Assembly: GCA_016185425.1 (NCBI GenBank)
Contig: JACPNQ010000026.1
Location: forward strand, 148,439 to 212,438
DNA length: 64,000 nucleotides
From: Acidobacteriota bacterium
Lineage (GTDB): Bacteria > Acidobacteriota > Terriglobia > Bryobacterales > Bryobacteraceae
Reading direction: 5' to 3'
Program-made: the position numbers and the translations under genes
Shown: positions 44,684-53,237 of the stretch, one piece after another
Layout of the letters: each line of letters begins with the position of its first letter
Position numbering within the stretch: position 1 is the first letter of the stretch
The notes under the pieces: model-generated
Seen by the model: the letters and a program-made list of their open reading frames with translations, nothing else
The model's database searches: none
Told to the model about the DNA's origin: nothing

Positions 44684-45141
44684 GACGGCTTTTTCTTCGT
44701 CCCCAATGCCGCATCCGGCGTTATCTCTTTCCCGTCCGCGTCAACGTAGTGAATATCGAACGGGCCGTCGGAATGAACAAACGCCGTGCATGCGGAGACG
44801 CAGGTGAACTGATGCGCGTGCTTGGAGGGCAGCATCGCATACCCGCCCGGCCCGACTACCGTCGCAGTACCGCCTTTCATCTCCAGCTTCGCCGAACCCT
44901 TCACCATCATCAATTGCTCATTCGGCGTGTGCCAGTGCCACGGAATCGTGCAACGGGAAGCCGCCTTGAACACAATGGTCGACGGTCCCTTGGACGAATC
45001 TCCATTCTCCACCGCCATCGTTACGCAAGCGGGCATGCCCGGCATTCCGGCAAGTTTGTTATCGGCTAACTTGCGCACAACCCCCATATCTTCGGCTTGT
45101 GCGATGAACAGAAAGACAGCTATCAAAGTAAGCAGTCTCAT
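44680..45141 (-). CDS. exported cupin-domain protein
   Basis: 153 residues with a signal peptide (MRLLTLIAVFLFIAQAED). The cupin core reads CTIPWHWHTPNEQLMMVKGS, with two histidines and the Glu-Gln motif of cupin motif 1, and later YAMLPSKHAHQF, with the motif 2 histidines. Probably binds a metal. The two Cys near residue 115 (CVSAC) could form a disulfide. Overlaps the ankyrin-VOC gene by 4 bases (convergent). Confidence 0.85.
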   Translation of the reverse strand: MRLLTLIAVFLFIAQAEDMGVVRKLADNKLAGMPGMPACVTMAVENGDSSKGPSTIVFKAASRCTIPWHWHTPNEQLMMVKGSAKLEMKGGTATVVGPGGYAMLPSKHAHQFTCVSACTAFVHSDGPFDIHYVDADGKEITPDAALGTKKKPS

Positions 45142-45209
45142 GGCATTCCTCCTGAGGAACTGTTCCGGCAGAAGTATAGCGAATGTCCCTTCGCTTGAAA
45201 AGCGCCCCC

Positions 45210-46262
45210 TTACTCGCGCCGCTGCCGCTCCGCCACAACCGTCACCTGTATCTCCCGCGCCAGCCGGATAATCCGCATAGCGACCTGTCCCTTGATCCCG
45301 AACCGTGTCAACCCGCGCCGCTCCGGCTTCGCCACGAAAATCTGAGTAATCGCGTTTGTCCGCGCAAACTCTACGATCGCCTCCGCCTCATCCTCCCCTA
45401 GCAACACTCGCGTTTCGATATGCAGCCGCCGCGCAAAATCAAGATGCTCTTCCACCGCTTCGCTCGCCGCCCCCGATACCACCGCCACCGCGAAACACTC
45501 GGCCCGCAGGTAATCGGCCACACGCTGCCCTCTGCGAATCAGGCCCGCCGTATTGCCGCTATCGGTGATGTGAATCAATACCCTCTCCCGTTCCCGCTCG
45601 CCGCCCGTGTCCTGCCTCGCGTCCACTTCGTGCGCCGCTTGCCGCAGCGCCATCTCGCGCAGCGCGCCAAGCGTCGTGTCTTTGAAGAAATTCTCCTTAG
45701 CCCGCTGCGCCTTGTCCGGTGCATACACCACGCCGCGGTCCAGCCGGTTTAGTAATGCCCCCGGCGTCAGATCCACCACCACAAGCTCCGCCGCCCTCTT
45801 CATCACCCAGTCCGGTACCGTCTCCCGCACGCTGATCCCGGACACCTCCCGCACCTGGTCGTTCAAACTCTCCAGGTGTTGAATGTTCATCGTCGTAATC
45901 ACATCGATCCCCGCGTCCAATAGCGCCAGTACATCCTCCCAACGCTTACCCCGCGCCGAACCCGGCACGTTCGTGTGCGGAAACTCGTCCACCAAACAGA
46001 TCTCCGGCCGCCGCTCGAGTATCGCCTCGGCGTCCATCTCCTCTAACGCCAGCCCGCGGTATTCCACGGTTTTTCGCGGTACAAACTCCAGCCCCGCGGT
46101 CTTCGCGATCGTGTCCTGGCGCCCGTGCGGTTCGAAGTACCCGATCACCACGTCGTGCCCCTCCGCCTTCAACCCCTGTCCCTCTTCGAGCATCTTGTAC
46201 GTCTTCCCGACTCCCGCCGCATACCCCAGCACGATCTTCAACTTACCCGCGGTCGCCGCCAT
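45210..46262 (-). CDS. KdpD N-terminal-like protein (P-loop plus Usp domain), copy 1
   Basis: 350 residues corresponding to the N-terminal half of KdpD, without any membrane or kinase part. Walker A is GYAAGVGKT at 13-21; the Walker B-like VDEFPHTN is at 91-98, as in KdpD. A universal-stress-protein domain follows from about 225 (RVLIHITDSGNTAGL, QIFVAKPERRGLTRFG). In other bacteria this part senses intracellular signals such as potassium or c-di-AMP and acts on the kinase part. The kinase part is encoded separately at 53234-54790. It is 4 bases downstream of copy 2, so it is the last gene of the kdp cluster. Confidence 0.88.
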   Translation of the reverse strand: MAATAGKLKIVLGYAAGVGKTYKMLEEGQGLKAEGHDVVIGYFEPHGRQDTIAKTAGLEFVPRKTVEYRGLALEEMDAEAILERRPEICLVDEFPHTNVPGSARGKRWEDVLALLDAGIDVITTMNIQHLESLNDQVREVSGISVRETVPDWVMKRAAELVVVDLTPGALLNRLDRGVVYAPDKAQRAKENFFKDTTLGALREMALRQAAHEVDARQDTGGERERERVLIHITDSGNTAGLIRRGQRVADYLRAECFAVAVVSGAASEAVEEHLDFARRLHIETRVLLGEDEAEAIVEFARTNAITQIFVAKPERRGLTRFGIKGQVAMRIIRLAREIQVTVVAERQRRE

Positions 46263-46266
46263 GCTT

Positions 46267-47274
46267 TCAGGCTACTGAATCCCGGCTCGGAAATACGCGC
46301 ACATCCATTCCGCTCGATTCCGCGATAAGCCTCTCCACCGGATTCGCCACAAATCGCTGCCAGAATCCGCGCCGCTGGCTGTGCCCCAGAAAAATCTGCG
46401 TAATCCCGTGCTCCTCGCAAAATTTGAGTACCGCGATAACGAAGTCCTCTCCCTGCAGCTTCACCACCTCCGCGTTCGCTTCCCGCGCCGCTTGCAGATT
46501 GTGCGCAAGCATCTCCTCGTCCCGCGCCGGCAATCCCGCCTGTTCAAAATAGGCGACAAATAAGTTCCCGTGAAAACGCTCCGCCTGCCTTCGCCCCCGG
46601 CCGATCATCAGTTCCGCGTTCGACCGCGGCGTAACGCAAACAAGAATCCTCTCTTGCGTTCCGTACCCGCCCAGCTCCGCGTCCACCACTTCCGCTGCCA
46701 GCACCAGCGCGATCTCGCGCAATTCGGAAAGCTGCCGTTCCAGCAGCCCGCCCTGTTCCGGCGGCGCATCGACGATTTCAATATCGTCCGCCGTTTTTAG
46801 AAAACTCTCCGGCACCGAGTTCAACACGCGCTTCCCGCGAATCGCCTCCACCTGCGCCTGCTTCTCGCGGATGTACTGCAGGTTGATCGTGGTGATGACG
46901 GAAATCCCCGCCGCCAGCAGATCCTCTACGTCCTGCCACCGCTCCTCGTTCTTGCTTCCCTCCACATTCCGGAATGCCAGCCCGTCGATCAGGCACACTC
47001 CCGGCCTCCGGCGTTTCACCGCCTCCACATCCACGCACCCCGCCCGCATCGGGATCACTTCAAAGTCCTTTACCAGGTCGTCCCCGCCCGGCTGCACCGC
47101 TCCCACCACGACATCCTGTCCGCGCTTCTTTCTCCTCCGGCCCTCGTCCAGCATGCGCGCCGACTTCCCAACGCCCGGCGCGTATCCCAAAAACACCTTC
47201 AGCTTTCCGCGCTTGTGCGCGCGCTCCTCGGCCTGTACTCGTCTTAGCAGTTCTTCCGGGCTCGGCCTTTTCAT
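46267..47274 (-). CDS. KdpD N-terminal-like protein, copy 2, with degraded Walker B
   Basis: 335 residues, same domain order as copy 1: Walker A GYAPGVGKS at 30-38, then a P-loop domain to about 215, then a Usp-like domain (ERILVCVTPRSNAELMIGRG, QIFLGHSQRRGFWQRF). Where copy 1 has VDEFPHTN, this one has LIDGLAFRN (95-103): the Glu is replaced, so ATP handling may be altered. Similarity to copy 1 suggests an old tandem duplication with divergence. The ATG at 47274 is used (GGAAAG precedes it); upstream in-frame codons run into the lipoprotein gene. Confidence 0.85.
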   Translation of the reverse strand: MKRPSPEELLRRVQAEERAHKRGKLKVFLGYAPGVGKSARMLDEGRRRKKRGQDVVVGAVQPGGDDLVKDFEVIPMRAGCVDVEAVKRRRPGVCLIDGLAFRNVEGSKNEERWQDVEDLLAAGISVITTINLQYIREKQAQVEAIRGKRVLNSVPESFLKTADDIEIVDAPPEQGGLLERQLSELREIALVLAAEVVDAELGGYGTQERILVCVTPRSNAELMIGRGRRQAERFHGNLFVAYFEQAGLPARDEEMLAHNLQAAREANAEVVKLQGEDFVIAVLKFCEEHGITQIFLGHSQRRGFWQRFVANPVERLIAESSGMDVRVFPSRDSVA

Positions 47275-47281
47275 CTTTCCG

Positions 47282-47569
47282 CTAATCCAGGTCGGAAACC
47301 TTCCCGGCCCTCCAGCGTCCTCCTTCCCGCAGTAAATCGAAATGAACCCGATGCCAATCCGCGCTCCGCCCCGCGAGCCCCCGGATCTTTGCATCGACGG
47401 CCGCCTGATTCTTCCCCGTCACTTGCAGCGTCTCAATCTCAATATGGCTTTCCGGCACAGACTCCCGCTGAATCAGCTCCGACACAACCAAATGACGTAT
47501 CGCCTGTTCGTCGTTCCCGCCGCACCCCACGAAGAACAGCACCAGACCAATCGCCACTTTCGACAACAT
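47282..47569 (-). CDS. small lipoprotein in kdp operon
   Basis: 95 residues. A signal segment MLSKVAIGLVLFFVGC with lipobox FVGC is followed by a short mature part beginning GGNDEQAIRHLVVSELIQRE and ending HFDLLREGGRWRAGKVSDLD, which resembles small NTF2- or DUF4878-like outer domains but is too short to assign. It lies between kdpC and the KdpD-like pair, 6 bases from kdpC, so it is co-transcribed with the transporter. Confidence 0.7.
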   Translation of the reverse strand: MLSKVAIGLVLFFVGCGGNDEQAIRHLVVSELIQRESVPESHIEIETLQVTGKNQAAVDAKIRGLAGRSADWHRVHFDLLREGGRWRAGKVSDLD

Positions 47570-47575
47570 AACAGC

Positions 47576-48154
47576 CTACCTCCTGACAGGCAATCGCTCG
47601 TCGAGCGCCAGGTTCAATAGGAGGACATTCACCCGCGGCTCTCCTAGATACCCTAGGTCTCGACCTTCCGTAAACTGCGCAACCAGCTTCTCCATCTCCG
47701 CCGCGCTGACACCGCGCGCCGCCGCCACTCGCTCCGTGTAGATCTTCGCGAACTCCGGCGATATGTGCGGATCCAACCCGCTTGCGCTCGCCGTCAACGC
47801 ATCCGCCGGTATCTCGCCCTCGTGCGTGTCGGCCCGTATCTGCTTCGCCGACGCATCCACGCGCTCCGCCAGCTTCTTGCTCAACGGCCCTAGATTGGAC
47901 CCACCCGACGCCGACGCATCGTAGCCGTCATTGCCCGCCGCCGGCGGCCGCGACGGAAAATACTCCGGCCTCCCGAATCCCTGCCCGATCAGAGACGATC
48001 CCACTACTTTCCCGTCGCGCGTCAAAAGACTTCCATTCGCCTGCGACGGAAATAACGTCTGGCACAACCCCGTCACCACCGCCGGATAAATCAGCCCCGT
48101 CAACACCGTCAACAGCACGGTCATCCGCAGCGCCGGCATCATCTGTTTCCACAT
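47576..48154 (-). CDS. kdpC: potassium-transporting ATPase subunit KdpC
   Basis: 192 residues. One N-terminal membrane helix (LRMTVLLTVLTGLIYPAVV), then RDGKVVGSSLIGQGFGRPEY, GSNLGPLSKKLAERVDASAK and LTASASGLDPHISPEFA, all diagnostic of KdpC. It assists K+ binding and nucleotide affinity in the KdpFABC pump. It follows kdpB by 13 bases. Its length is normal. Confidence 0.97.
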   Translation of the reverse strand: MWKQMMPALRMTVLLTVLTGLIYPAVVTGLCQTLFPSQANGSLLTRDGKVVGSSLIGQGFGRPEYFPSRPPAAGNDGYDASASGGSNLGPLSKKLAERVDASAKQIRADTHEGEIPADALTASASGLDPHISPEFAKIYTERVAAARGVSAAEMEKLVAQFTEGRDLGYLGEPRVNVLLLNLALDERLPVRR

Positions 48155-48167
48155 TACGCAGTCCTCC

Positions 48168-50273
48168 TTATGCCAATCCCAGCAAATGTGTCAATTGGTC
48201 GATCGCCCAGATCCCGGGGAACGGAACGATCAGTCCGCCCAGCCCGTAGACCAGCAGGTTTCGCCGCAACATCGCCGCCGCCGATTCCGGCCGGTAGGGC
48301 ACGCCCCGCAGCGCCAGCGGCACCAGTGCAATAATGATCAACGCATTAAAGATCACTGCCGAAAGCACCGCGCTCTTCGGATTGTGCAACCCCATCACGT
48401 TCAGCGCTCCTAGCGCGGGATACGTCGCCATAAACATCGCCGGAATGATCGCGAAATACTTCGCTACATCGTTGGCGATCGAAAACGTCGTCAACGCGCC
48501 CCGCGTAATCAGCAACTGCTTCCCGATCGCCACCACCTCGATCAGCTTCGTCGGATTCGAGTCGAGGTCCACCATGTTCCCCGCCTCCTTCGCCGCCATC
48601 GTTCCCGTATTCATCGCGAGCCCGACGTCGGCCTGCGCCAACGCCGGTGCGTCGTTTGTACCGTCCCCCGTCATCGCCACCAGCCGCCCGTCGGCCTGCT
48701 CTTTCTTGATGTAGTTCAGCTTGTCCGCCGGCGACGCCTGCGCCAGAAAATGATCCACGCCCGCCTCGGCCGCGATCGCTGCCGCCGTCAGCGGATTGTC
48801 GCCCGTGATCATCACGCTCCGTATTCCCATCCGCCGTAACTCCGCCAGCCGCTCTTTCATCCCGCCCTTCACCACATCCTTCAGATGAATCACGCCCAGC
48901 GCCTGGCGCCCATTCGCCACGGCTAGCGGCGTCCCGCCCTGCCGCGAAATCCGCTCCGCGATATCCGTCAGCTCCCCCGGCACCGTGCCGCCGTTCTCCC
49001 GCACGAACTGCGCGATCGATTCCGTCGCGCCCTTCCGGAACTGCTGCCCGCTGAAGTCCACGCCGCTCATCCGCGTATACGCCGAGAACGGAATGAACTG
49101 CGCCTCGTGGTGCGATACTTCCCGTCCACGTAACCCGTATTTCTCTTTCGCTAATACCACCACGGACCGGCCCTCCGGCGTCTCGTCGGCCAGGCTCGAA
49201 AGCTGTGCCGCCTCCGCCATTTCGCTCTCGGTCACGCCGGTCACCGGCAAAAACTCCACCGCCTGGCGGTTGCCGATCGTAATCGTACCTGTCTTATCGA
49301 GTAACAGCGTATTCACGTCGCCCGACGCCTCCACCGCTTTCCCGCTCATCGCCAGCACATTGTGCTGCATCACGCGGTCCATGCCGGCAATGCCGATCGC
49401 CGAGAGCAGCCCGCCGATCGTCGTCGGAATCAGGCACACCAGCAGCGACACCAGCACGGCCACACTCGGAATCGCGCCCGCGCCCGCCGCCGTCACGCTG
49501 TACTGCGAGAACGGCTGGAGCGTCACCACGGCCAGAAGGAAGATCATCGTCAATCCCGCGATCAGTATGTTCAGCGCAATCTCGTTCGGCGTCTTCTGCC
49601 GCTGCGCCCCCTCGACCAATGCAATCATCCGGTCCAAGAATGTTTCCCCGGGGTTCGACGTAATCTTGATCCGGATTTCGTCCGACAACACTTTCGTCCC
49701 GCCCGTCACCGCGCTGCGGTCTCCGCCCGACTCGCGGATCACCGGAGCGCTCTCGCCCGTAATCACCGACTCGTCCACCGTCGCGATGCCCTCAATCACT
49801 TCCCCATCACCGGGAATAATGTCGCCCGCCTCGCACAGCACCACATCGCCCGCGCGCAATTGCGATGCCGCCACCTTTTCCACCTTCCCATTCGCCAGCA
49901 ATCGCCGCGCCGCCGAATCCGTCTTCGTCTTCCGCAGCGTATCCGCCTGCGCCTTTCCGCGCGCTTCCGCCATCGCCTCCGCGAAGTTCGCGAACAACAC
50001 GGTGAACCATAACCACAGCGCGATCTGCAGGTTGAATCCCGTGTCCGCCGCGCCCGTTGCTAAATCCCGCAGCAGCAACACCGTCGTCATCGCCGCGCCA
50101 ACTTCTACGACGAAGATCACCGGGTTCTTCGCCAGCGTCACCGGATTCAGTTTCACGAACGAGTCTTTTGTCGCTCTGCACAATATCTCGACATCGAACA
50201 ACGGCCGTGCATGAACACCTGCCTTGGGCAATAGCGGCGCCGCCGTCTCCCGCTCCTCTAATTGTGCCGGCAT
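48168..50273 (-). CDS. kdpB: potassium-transporting ATPase subunit KdpB
   Basis: 701 residues, P-type ATPase. TGES (actuator) at 172-175, phosphorylated Asp326 in [14 protein letters not shown], and [20 protein letters not shown] in the P domain are present, plus the KdpB-specific [17 protein letters not shown]. Hydrolyses ATP to drive K+ uptake through KdpA. All key residues are intact. One base separates its start from kdpA's stop. Confidence 0.98.
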   Translation of the reverse strand: MPAQLEERETAAPLLPKAGVHARPLFDVEILCRATKDSFVKLNPVTLAKNPVIFVVEVGAAMTTVLLLRDLATGAADTGFNLQIALWLWFTVLFANFAEAMAEARGKAQADTLRKTKTDSAARRLLANGKVEKVAASQLRAGDVVLCEAGDIIPGDGEVIEGIATVDESVITGESAPVIRESGGDRSAVTGGTKVLSDEIRIKITSNPGETFLDRMIALVEGAQRQKTPNEIALNILIAGLTMIFLLAVVTLQPFSQYSVTAAGAGAIPSVAVLVSLLVCLIPTTIGGLLSAIGIAGMDRVMQHNVLAMSGKAVEASGDVNTLLLDKTGTITIGNRQAVEFLPVTGVTESEMAEAAQLSSLADETPEGRSVVVLAKEKYGLRGREVSHHEAQFIPFSAYTRMSGVDFSGQQFRKGATESIAQFVRENGGTVPGELTDIAERISRQGGTPLAVANGRQALGVIHLKDVVKGGMKERLAELRRMGIRSVMITGDNPLTAAAIAAEAGVDHFLAQASPADKLNYIKKEQADGRLVAMTGDGTNDAPALAQADVGLAMNTGTMAAKEAGNMVDLDSNPTKLIEVVAIGKQLLITRGALTTFSIANDVAKYFAIIPAMFMATYPALGALNVMGLHNPKSAVLSAVIFNALIIIALVPLALRGVPYRPESAAAMLRRNLLVYGLGGLIVPFPGIWAIDQLTHLLGLA

Positions 50274-50274
50274 A

Positions 50275-51933
50275 CTAGAACAACCTCCCCTGCTGCATCA
50301 AAAGGTGCTCAACGATCGGACTCAGCGATAGTGCGGGAAAGAACGTCAACGCCCCCACAATCACCACTGTTCCTATGAGCAGCGTCACGAACAGCGGCCC
50401 GTGTGTCGGCAGGGTCCCGCTTGTCACCGCCAGCTTCTTCTTCGCCGCCAGGCTCCCGGCCACCGCGAGCATCGGAATGATAATCAGAAACCTCCCGATC
50501 AACATCGCAAGCCCCAGCGTCACGTTGAACCAGGGTGTATTCGCGTTCAACCCCGCGAAGGCGCTGCCATTATTTGCCGCCGCGCTCGAATACGCATAAA
50601 GGATTTCGGCAAACCCGCGCGGTCCCCCGTTGTTCAACGAGGCTGTTGCAAACGGCAGCACCGAGCTCGCCCCGGCGAAAAGCAGGATCACCGCTGACGT
50701 CGCAATCAACGCCAGCATCGCCATCCTCACTTCCTTCCCCTCAATTTTCTTACCCAGATACTCCGGCGTTCGCCCCACCATCAGCCCGGCAATAAACACG
50801 GCAAGAATTGCGAATAGCAGCATCCCGTACAGCCCGGCGCCCGTTCCGCCGAAAATCACCTCTCCGGTCTCCATATTGAACAGCGGCACCAATCCGCCCA
50901 ACGGCGTCAAACTGCCGTGCATTCCATTCACGGCCCCGCAGCTCGCCGCCGTCGTAATCGTCGCGAATAACGACGTCGCCGCGATCCCGAACCGCACTTC
51001 CTTCCCTTCCATATTGAATGCCGCCTGCTCGGCGCCGTAAACCACGAACACACCGGCCAGGAACAGGACACTCATAGCCGCGAACAGCGCCCAGCCTTGC
51101 TTCGTATCGCCCACCATTCGCCCGAATGTATAGGTCAGCCCGGCGGGAATCAGGAAGATCATGAGCATCTGCGCAAGGTTGGTCAACGGCGTCGGATTCT
51201 CATACGGATGCGCCGAATTGGCGTTGAAGAATCCGCCGCCATTCGTGCCCACCATCTTGATAGCCTCCTGCGAAGCCACCGGACCCTGTGCAATGACCTG
51301 CGTCTTGCCTTCGAGTGTTGTCGCCGTTACCGATGGCGAAAAATTCTGAATCACGCCCTGCGAACAAAGGAACAGCGCACCAACCAGCGAGAGCGGCAAA
51401 AGCAGGTACAGCACGCCGCGTGTCAAATCCACCCAGAAGTTCCCGATCGCACTCGCCTGTTGCCGTGCGAATCCGCGAATCAACGCCACAGCCACGGCAA
51501 CGCCCGCCGCCGCCGAAGCAAAGTTCTGGACCGCCAAAGCGGCCATCTGCACCCAGTAGGTGAGCGTCGTCTCGCCCGAATAGCTCTGCCAATTCGTGTT
51601 CGTGACAAAACTCACGGCCGTGTTGAACGCCAGGTCCGGTGTCATCGCCGTCGAAAATCCCGCCCGCGGCTGAAGCCGTTGGAAGAGGTACACGAACACG
51701 AAACTCACAAAGCTGAACGCCAGCAGACTCGCCGCATACTGTGTCCATCGTTGTTCCACCTCTTCGCGCACGCCGGTCAGCTTGTAGCAAAGCCGCTCGA
51801 CCGGCCGCAGCACCGGATAGAGAAGCGTGCGCTCGCCCGAGAACAGGCGAGCCATATACACACCCATCGGCTTCGTCAGCAGAACGATTAGCGCGAAGTA
51901 CGACAGGATCTGCAAAACACCATTGCCAGTCAT
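50275..51933 (-). CDS. kdpA: potassium-transporting ATPase subunit KdpA
   Basis: The K+ channel-like subunit, 552 residues from the ATG at 51933. About ten membrane helices: [20 protein letters not shown] at the start, the selectivity filter-like [40 protein letters not shown] and [24 protein letters not shown] precedes the chosen start; the in-frame extension to 52002 covers kdpF in another frame. Confidence 0.97.
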   Translation of the reverse strand: MTGNGVLQILSYFALIVLLTKPMGVYMARLFSGERTLLYPVLRPVERLCYKLTGVREEVEQRWTQYAASLLAFSFVSFVFVYLFQRLQPRAGFSTAMTPDLAFNTAVSFVTNTNWQSYSGETTLTYWVQMAALAVQNFASAAAGVAVAVALIRGFARQQASAIGNFWVDLTRGVLYLLLPLSLVGALFLCSQGVIQNFSPSVTATTLEGKTQVIAQGPVASQEAIKMVGTNGGGFFNANSAHPYENPTPLTNLAQMLMIFLIPAGLTYTFGRMVGDTKQGWALFAAMSVLFLAGVFVVYGAEQAAFNMEGKEVRFGIAATSLFATITTAASCGAVNGMHGSLTPLGGLVPLFNMETGEVIFGGTGAGLYGMLLFAILAVFIAGLMVGRTPEYLGKKIEGKEVRMAMLALIATSAVILLFAGASSVLPFATASLNNGGPRGFAEILYAYSSAAANNGSAFAGLNANTPWFNVTLGLAMLIGRFLIIIPMLAVAGSLAAKKKLAVTSGTLPTHGPLFVTLLIGTVVIVGALTFFPALSLSPIVEHLLMQQGRLF

Positions 51934-51941
51934 GAAAGTCC

Positions 51942-52025
51942 TCAGAAACGCTCCGGTTTCAAAAGCGCGTAAATCAAGTACCCAAACAACAACACCGAGC
52001 AAATACCGGCGATTAGGTAATCCAT
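51942..52025 (-). CDS. kdpF: KdpF small membrane subunit
   Basis: 27 residues: [20 protein letters not shown] then LLKPERF, a single helix followed by the basic/acidic end typical of KdpF, which stabilises KdpFABC. GAGGGAG lies 2 bases before the ATG. It ends 8 bases before kdpA. It is too short for ordinary gene callers. Confidence 0.88.
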   Translation of the reverse strand: MDYLIAGICSVLLFGYLIYALLKPERF

Positions 52026-52032
52026 AACTCCC

Positions 52033-52122
52033 TCATAACCACTCGCACGCCTTCGTGAACCACCAACACCCCGCAAAAAACAGGAGTCCAACCAGCACAA
52101 AAATCACGTCAAACATTGCCAT
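52033..52122 (-). CDS. tiny membrane protein upstream of kdpF
   Basis: 29 residues: MAMFDVIFVLVGLLFFAGCW then WFTKACEWL. One hydrophobic helix with a short charged tail. GAGGGG stands just before the ATG; a second in-frame ATG follows two codons later. Similar one-helix peptides are known before kdpF in other bacteria, with no established function. It ends 7 bases before kdpF. Confidence 0.65.
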   Translation of the reverse strand: MAMFDVIFVLVGLLFFAGCWWFTKACEWL

Positions 52123-52128
52123 CCCCTC

Positions 52129-52470
52129 TCACCGGCACTCGCGGCCCTTTCCAATCACAACCAGCGTCGACGGCGGAATCCGGTTACGCACTCCTTCCCA
52201 CGCATCACGGCACAGCCGCACCTCGACCGGTGCGTCCATCCGCAATCGCCGCAACAGGCATTCCACGTTCACCTGCGGCCGATCGAGCGGCAGCGGATAC
52301 GGAACCGTCAACAGCATCGGCACTCGTACCACCGCCGGCAGCCCGCGCGCGAAATCATGCACCGCGTGCAGTGCGGCCACGGTAGCCGCTTCGTTTGTAT
52401 AAATAACCGTAACTGCAATCCCTGCTCCGTCTCTCCTGACCGCCGAAGTTATCGAAGCAACCGCGTACAT
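52129..52470 (-). CDS. hypothetical protein of the kdp locus
   Basis: 113 residues. Pattern: VAVTVIYTNEAATVAALHAV-like helix, VVRVPMLLTVPYPLPLDRPQ, then ECLLRRLRMDAPVEVRLCRD and PPSTLVVIGKGRECR. The strand-helix order and the ending VVIGKG resemble a truncated universal-stress-type fold, which is inference. It lies between kdpE and the KdpF region on the same strand (gaps about 68 and 6 bases), so it is co-transcribed. Confidence 0.6.
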   Translation of the reverse strand: MYAVASITSAVRRDGAGIAVTVIYTNEAATVAALHAVHDFARGLPAVVRVPMLLTVPYPLPLDRPQVNVECLLRRLRMDAPVEVRLCRDAWEGVRNRIPPSTLVVIGKGRECR

Positions 52471-52538
52471 CTCGTCCTCTACAAACGAGCCTACGGCCTA
52501 GATCATAAGGAAGTCATAAAGAACCGCTAAGGATTCCG

Positions 52539-53237
52539 TTATGGATTCGCGTCCACAACAAACCGGTATCCAACCCAAGGCTCTGTCAGCAGGTGCCGGG
52601 GTTGTGATGGATCCAGTTCGATCTTCTTCCGAAGCTGATTAACGAAGACCCGCAAATACTCCACCTGGTCGCCATAGTCCGGCCCCCAAACCGCCTGTAG
52701 CAACTTCGCATGTGGAATCGCCACGTTAGGATTCGCCATCAGGTACCGCAGCAAATCGAACTCCTTCGGCGTCAGGCGTGTCTCTTTTCCCTTCGCCGTC
52801 ACCCGTCGCGTCAACAGGTTGATCAAAACCCCATCCAGATCCACGGCCTCGTCGTCCACCCCCTGCCCGGCGGGAAGCCGCCGCAGCGCTGCTCGAATCC
52901 GCGCCGACAATTCCGGAATCCCAAATGGCTTTGTCACGTAATCGTCGGCCCCGGCGTCAAGCGCCGCAACTTTATCCTGCTCCGAGTCCCGCACCGTCAG
53001 CATGATAATCGCCGCTTCCGACGTCGCCCGAATCTCCCGGCACGTTCCTACTCCCCCCAGCCCGGGCATATTCATATCCAGCAAAATCAGATCGAACCGC
53101 TGCTCCCGAATTGCATCGAGCGCCTCCTCGCCCGACTTCGCATCGAATATCTCGTACCCCTGTGCCGTCAGCGTTGCGCGCAAAACCCGCCGTATCTGCG
53201 GCTCATCGTCCACAACCAGAATTCGTCCCGCACTCAT
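52539..53237 (-). CDS. kdpE: response regulator KdpE
   Basis: 232 residues. Receiver domain with acidic pair VVDDEPQ and phosphorylated Asp54 (LILLDMNMPG), then Lys in YVTKPFGIPEL. The C-terminal OmpR/PhoB winged helix shows LTPKEFDLLRYLMANPNVAI and VEYLRVFVNQLRKKIELDPS. It activates kdp transcription when phosphorylated. Its start overlaps the kinase stop (ATGA), so the two are translationally coupled. Confidence 0.96.
   Translation of the reverse strand: MSAGRILVVDDEPQIRRVLRATLTAQGYEIFDAKSGEEALDAIREQRFDLILLDMNMPGLGGVGTCREIRATSEAAIIMLTVRDSEQDKVAALDAGADDYVTKPFGIPELSARIRAALRRLPAGQGVDDEAVDLDGVLINLLTRRVTAKGKETRLTPKEFDLLRYLMANPNVAIPHAKLLQAVWGPDYGDQVEYLRVFVNQLRKKIELDPSQPRHLLTEPWVGYRFVVDANP

Noticed and set aside
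49000..50214. Long plus-strand frame opposite kdpB
   Set aside because: Antisense of the strongly conserved kdpB gene; no motif of its own.
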